DNA of 30,393 nt from Candidatus Roizmanbacteria bacterium (GTDB taxonomy: Bacteria; Patescibacteriota; Microgenomatia; UBA1406; GWC2-37-13), in NCBI GenBank assembly GCA_024653985.1, contig JANLIS010000016.1, positions 1 through 30,393 of the forward strand. Reading direction: 5' to 3'. The position numbers and the translations under genes were made by a program. The notes beneath the pieces were generated by a model. It saw nothing but the letters and a program-made list of their open reading frames with translations, did not search any database and had not been told where the DNA came from. This document shows positions 30,140 through 30,393 of this stretch, piece by piece. The number at the start of each line of letters is the position of its first letter. The first letter of the stretch is position 1.

Positions 30140-30393
30140 ATGTTAATTAAACCTCGAGCTGGGCAGGCGGCCAGAATAAAAGTAGTCGGAGTTGGTGGCG
30201 GAGGAGGAAATGCATTGTCTTTCATGGTCTCTGAAGGTGGGATTAACGGAGTTGAATTTATTGCCGTTAATACCGATGCCCAGGCACTTCTTAATAATAA
30301 AGCTAGCGTAAAGATCCAAATAGGTGAAAATTTGACCAAAGGTTTAGGAAGTGGAGGTGACCCTGATGTGGGTAGGCAAGCAGCTGAGGAATC
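30140..30393 (+). CDS. ftsZ: Cell division GTPase FtsZ (N-terminal part, cut by the window end)
   Basis: FtsZ forms the division ring. Only about 84 residues are in the window. They start [20 protein letters not shown] and contain the first nucleotide-binding loop ([10 protein letters not shown]), [14 protein letters not shown] and the T3-region [17 protein letters not shown], all typical of FtsZ. The GTPase signature GGGTGTG lies beyond the window. The ATG at 30140 follows the ftsA TAA after one base, so translation is probably coupled. The short basic N-terminal lead is normal. Confidence 0.95.
   Translation, partial: MLIKPRAGQAARIKVVGVGGGGGNALSFMVSEGGINGVEFIAVNTDAQALLNNKASVKIQIGENLTKGLGSGGDPDVGRQAAEE

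Noticed and set aside
1..30393. CRISPR array, tRNA, rRNA or prophage genes
   Set aside because: No regularly spaced identical repeats, no cloverleaf-like sequences and no phage structural genes were noticed by eye. A dedicated search was not possible.
1..30393. Alternative genetic code with TGA read as an amino acid, as in some CPR groups
   Set aside because: TGA ends several frames at sensible positions, and the conserved proteins contain no in-frame TGA.

Overview
The window looks like a chromosome segment of a low-GC bacterium from the Candidate Phyla Radiation (Patescibacteria). A Microgenomates-like lineage is my best guess, at moderate confidence. The signs are short AT-rich spacers, compact Mur and Fts proteins, an archaeal-type AMP phosphorylase-like enzyme, a MurC-MurB fusion and a MurE-like ligase with no N-terminal domain. 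TGA is used as a normal stop (at 375-377, 473-475 and in murJ), so the code is standard. No tRNA, rRNA, CRISPR array or prophage was seen, and no gene-free stretch exceeds 300 bases.

Layout. (1) 1-1160: four small, mostly membrane, hypothetical proteins. (2) 1185-7683: rpsO (S15), pnp, ftsK and glnA, all on the + strand, separated by long AT-rich imperfect inverted repeats. (3) 7781-8713: a REP-associated (HUH/Y1-type) transposase gene with two GTAG-hairpin REP sequences inside its own reading frame, convergent with a small Cys-containing hypothetical gene. (4) 8787-12746, - strand: murJ, AMP/thymidine phosphorylase family, mltG. (5) 12832-30393, + strand: a large division and cell wall (dcw) cluster in the order mraZ, rsmH, ftsL, ftsI, murE-like, pgeF, murC-murB, murA, glmU-like, yvcK, dgkA, mraY, ftsW, murG, ftsQ, ftsA, ftsZ (cut by the window end). 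murD, murF and ddl are not in the window. A small Cys-containing gene lies antisense between mraY and ftsW.

How the genes work together. GlmU-like, MurA, MurC-MurB and the MurE-like ligase build cytoplasmic UDP-MurNAc-peptides. PgeF, next to murC, would correct MurC errors. MraY and MurG make lipid II, MurJ flips it, FtsW and FtsI polymerise and cross-link it, and MltG trims glycan. FtsZ, FtsA, FtsQ, FtsL and FtsK form the division machine. DgkA-type kinase recycles undecaprenol, and MraZ is the probable cluster regulator.

Non-coding signals are the most interesting part. Many genes have a recognisable -10 box 6-8 bases before the start codon, so their mRNAs should be leaderless or nearly so. 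Four TGG boxes at exact 10-bp spacing cover the mraZ promoter and start and resemble MraZ operators. Two REP-like hairpin families are present, one of which supplies the stop codon of the gene before it. Eight junctions carry long inverted repeats that fall into sequence families, and one such family appears to have become the linker of the MurC-MurB fusion. Promoter, operator and repeat calls come from reading by eye.
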